From Paralichthys olivaceus (lineage: Eukaryota; Chordata; Actinopteri; Pleuronectiformes; Paralichthyidae), in NCBI RefSeq assembly GCF_024713975.1, contig NC_091102.1, positions 18,635,001 through 18,699,000 on the forward strand: a stretch of 64,000 nt of DNA. The letters run 5' to 3'. The position numbers and the translations under genes were made by a program. Below are positions 61,427 through 64,000 of this stretch, in pieces (position 1 is the stretch's first letter; the number at the start of each line of letters is the position of its first letter). The notes under the pieces were generated by a model that worked only from the letters and a program-made list of their open reading frames with translations, was not told the DNA's origin and searched no databases.

Positions 61427-64000
61427 TTAGCCCACCACACAGGTCAGGATGTACTTGGGCAGAGCCTGGTAACCACTGAATATGACAGAGATGTCAGGTC
61501 CTCCACTCACACTGCTGATCATTTGGGAGTTTGTCCCCATAACTGGTAGAATGAGACCTGGTCTGCCAGGGGTGGAGTTTCCTGTCAGCACTTCGGCCTC
61601 CACCAAGTACACGTACTTCTCATTGTGATTCTTCCACACTTCCATGGCTTTCCTCGCGGTGCCAGCAAAGTAGATACCCTCTCCATAAGCTGGGTCTGTT
61701 TACAGAGGAACACAAAAAACTGGTTATAATCTATGACCACATTCAGACCTGCTTCTACCGTCCATCCTGAGAGATCTGATTACAAGTGGTCAGCGCTAGG
61801 TACAGGTCTGATTGAACTAAAAAGCATTCAGAGATGCCATCACTCAAACTGCATTTGTTGATGGTCTGAGATGTATGTGGCAACAATCTTTTAGTTGTGT
61901 GAACGCAAATGCATCCTGGGCCACCAGCTGACGTCCTCTGACCTGCTACAGTTTAAACATACTGTAACACTTCTCAGTGTCCATATGTGGATGTTTGTAG
62001 CCACAGCCACAAAGTCTACTTTGATCACACTGATCACCATGGAATGACCTTTATTCAGTCAGTCCGCTCGTTCTCCCTCGCTCGCAGACACGCGTGTTGA
62101 CACAAAAGACTTTATGATTTGCCAGGTGTGAGCACAAGCACTCTGAGCTGTGCACTTGTGATCTGGTCCCTCAGGACAGATGTTAATAAGAGGTCTGAAC
62201 AGGGCTTTTGTCTTAATTTATATCCTTTCTTCTCTACATTTGATGTTCTGAATCCATAAAAGCATAGTTCCACTCAGCATCATTTACCTAAAAGGCAATT
62301 CAAATTGGGTTACAGAGTCAAATGCGTCATACCTGCAGGTGGTGCGTACTCTGCATGGAATCCAACATGGCTGACCATCTCGCAGAACTGTGCAGGTATG
62401 CACTGAAACATGGTTTGAGGAGTGAAGCATTGTAGCTGTTTTTTCTTCTCTTCAAACATCATCTTCAGCGTCGGGTTCGCCACTTTCTCCAACTAGATAC
62501 AATAAAATCTACCTGAGTCAAGCAGTGGTGAACAAGAAGACATAAGATATGAGGCACTTCCAGCAGAGACAGTAACACATACTGTACCTTCAACATGTGC
62601 AGCCCCTCCTTTTTGAGAACAGACGATTTTTTTGAGAACGTATCATTGAAATTATCAACTGGCGTTCTTTCAAAGGTCACCTTCTCGGTGGAGAATGGGA
62701 GCATGGCGCGCTCTTCCTCTCGGACGAATTCCCTCTGGATGTTACAGAGCATGGCCTCCACCTGCAAGGCTGCCACGACAATATCCTCACATGAATCCCC
62801 GTACACTGTTATGTCTGCATGACCTTTGTCAAAGGACTCCTCGATGTCGATGGTCTTTTGGCTCGACAAATGGGCCAGCTTTAGATGTTCCTGCTCGCCA
62901 AAGTGCTGAATGAAGTTGTTACGGATGGTGACGGTGTCAGAGGATTTGAAAAGGCCGCGGAGCCATTGTTCAGCCTCGAAAATCGACTCAGAGCTGCCAT
63001 GCAGGCTGATCTGCGGAGCGGCAGGTTTGCCGTCCGGGAGGTTATCTCTATGCTCCAACTCTGATGGAGAAGACATACAGGTAACAATCACTGCCACAAT
63101 TCAGGATCGGCTGCTTTTTTAGTGATACAGAAATAGGATTAATCAAACATGCATCCTCACTGTACGGATGATTTTTACATTTGCTGTCCTACACTAGCAT
63201 AACCCCAGTCTTATTCAAGAACAAAGTCAATTTATCAATCTAGTGAAAAGAAAAACCCCACAGAAGCAAATCTTTGTATGACTTTAATTACTGCAAATAT
63301 GGGAAGTACATTTCTTCTTCTATTACTCTCGGCAAAATACATGAATACTTGTGATGTCACCTTTTTGTGCAGGTAGTGTTAATATAAATATGGTGTTGTT
63401 ACCCTGTGTAAAGCCAGGTTTCGATGCTTTTTGAGGGAGAGATCTCATCGCTTCCTCAAAAGCCTGGAAAGACAAAGTCATCAAGTCATCTTTCTATCAC
63501 CATTACTGTCAAGGCGTCTCTATTCAAGCCGCCTTCAGGGACACACATACACGCAGTAATATTGTTCTAATATCAGGAAAGCATTTTTTGCAATACAACC
63601 TTATATGTGTCTTTGTCCAATGGAAATATGACAAAGTGAACTTCCAAGGCTTGGGGGGACTTCTTGGCAAAGTCCTCCACTGCAGCTGACATGATCTGGG
63701 CAACTTCTGTTTTACTAAAGCCGAGGCCTCCAGTGCCGATGGCGGGGAAGGAAATCGACCTGTGATTATTTGAGACTGCGATATATAGGCAGTCCAGGAC
63801 TGACTTGAAAAGGACCTGTAATTAATGAACAAAGAGACAGACAAATATTACAGAAGAATCTTAACAGTTTATATGCAGTATATTAATATTTTCCTGCTCA
63901 CCAGAACATATATTTATCTCTCAGTTCAGCTATTGTTTTGATATCACCCTTTTAGCGAGCTGTTTTTAATGCTACTTAGACTATGTGCTCTCTGGATATA
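61427..64000 (-). CDS. parp9: PARP9-like protein, C-terminal part (5' end beyond window)
   Basis: Macro-domain PARP of the BAL family. Visible exons (minus): 63600-63815, 63403-63463, 62588-63060, 62333-62492, 61427-61695; all phases join, stop at 61427-61429. Order: end of a macro domain with the ADP-ribose loop SISFPAIGTGGLGF and VIFPLDKDTYK; KH/WWE-like linker region (AEQWLRGLFKSSDTVTIRNN); then a PARP catalytic fold with YGEGIYFAGTARKAMEVWK, YVYLVEAEVLTGNSTPGRPG and SVIFSGYQALPKYILTC. The H-Y-E triad reads Q-Y-I (FQCIPAQF, GIYFAG, DISVIF), as expected for PARP9 and not PARP14, so polymer formation is not expected. PARP9 normally acts with DTX3L in interferon and DNA-damage responses. The N-terminus and first macro domain lie beyond the right edge. 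Another macro-PARP is possible. Confidence 0.8.
61742..62206. mobile_element. MITE in the last intron of the parp9-like gene
   Basis: Left end TTCAGACCTGCTTCTACCG, then CATCCTGAGAGATCTGATTA; the right end GATCTGGTCCCTCAGGACAG then AGAGGTCTGAA is its inverted counterpart over about 50 bp. Related right ends occur at 42300-42345 and 45130-45170. Confidence 0.65.

Overview
The window is vertebrate nuclear DNA, almost certainly from a percomorph-type teleost fish. Its genes have short, well-spliced exons with GT-AG introns, and the long non-coding stretches carry fish-typical LINE (L2-like) 3' tails and MITEs. The genes recognised are: two head-to-head lactase-phlorizin hydrolase (lct) paralogues; a gamma-type connexin closest to fish cx43.4 (Cx45/GJC1 clade); faim; and the 3' half of a parp9-like gene.

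Layout. 1-7558 (-): lct copy A, exons 1-13, cut by the window edge. 7559-9135: shared intergenic spacer between the two lct starts. 9136-19392 (+): lct copy B, a complete 17-exon model of 1,884 codons ending in a transmembrane anchor. 21099-23831 (-): cx43.4-like gene with its 3' UTR, convergent with lct copy B. Its promoter is probably one of two GC-rich exon candidates at 30.8-31.6 kb. 31.7-54.2 kb: a gene-poor region full of MITEs, LINE remnants and microsatellites, with one weak candidate gene start (39.06 kb, 43.35 kb). 54.6-60.3 kb (+): faim (180 aa, four coding exons). 61427-64000 (-): 3' part of a parp9-like gene (macro domain, KH-like linker region, ADP-ribosyltransferase-like domain), convergent with faim and cut by the right edge.

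The most notable structure is the inverted lct pair. The copies are clearly diverged in exons 2-5 and in domain IV, but nearly identical, introns included, across about 2.97 kb (end of exon 6 start region through most of exon 8) and again across about 0.35 kb of exon 1. That mosaic is the signature of recent gene conversion between inverted paralogues. Both copies share an unusual active-site pattern: domain II has lost both catalytic glutamates, domain III keeps the nucleophile but has Gln in place of the acid/base Glu (TFNQP), and domain IV looks catalytically complete (both residues are visible in copy B, one in copy A). Genes here are independent eukaryotic transcription units; no operon logic applies. 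All homology calls come from recognising protein motifs by eye; no database search was run.
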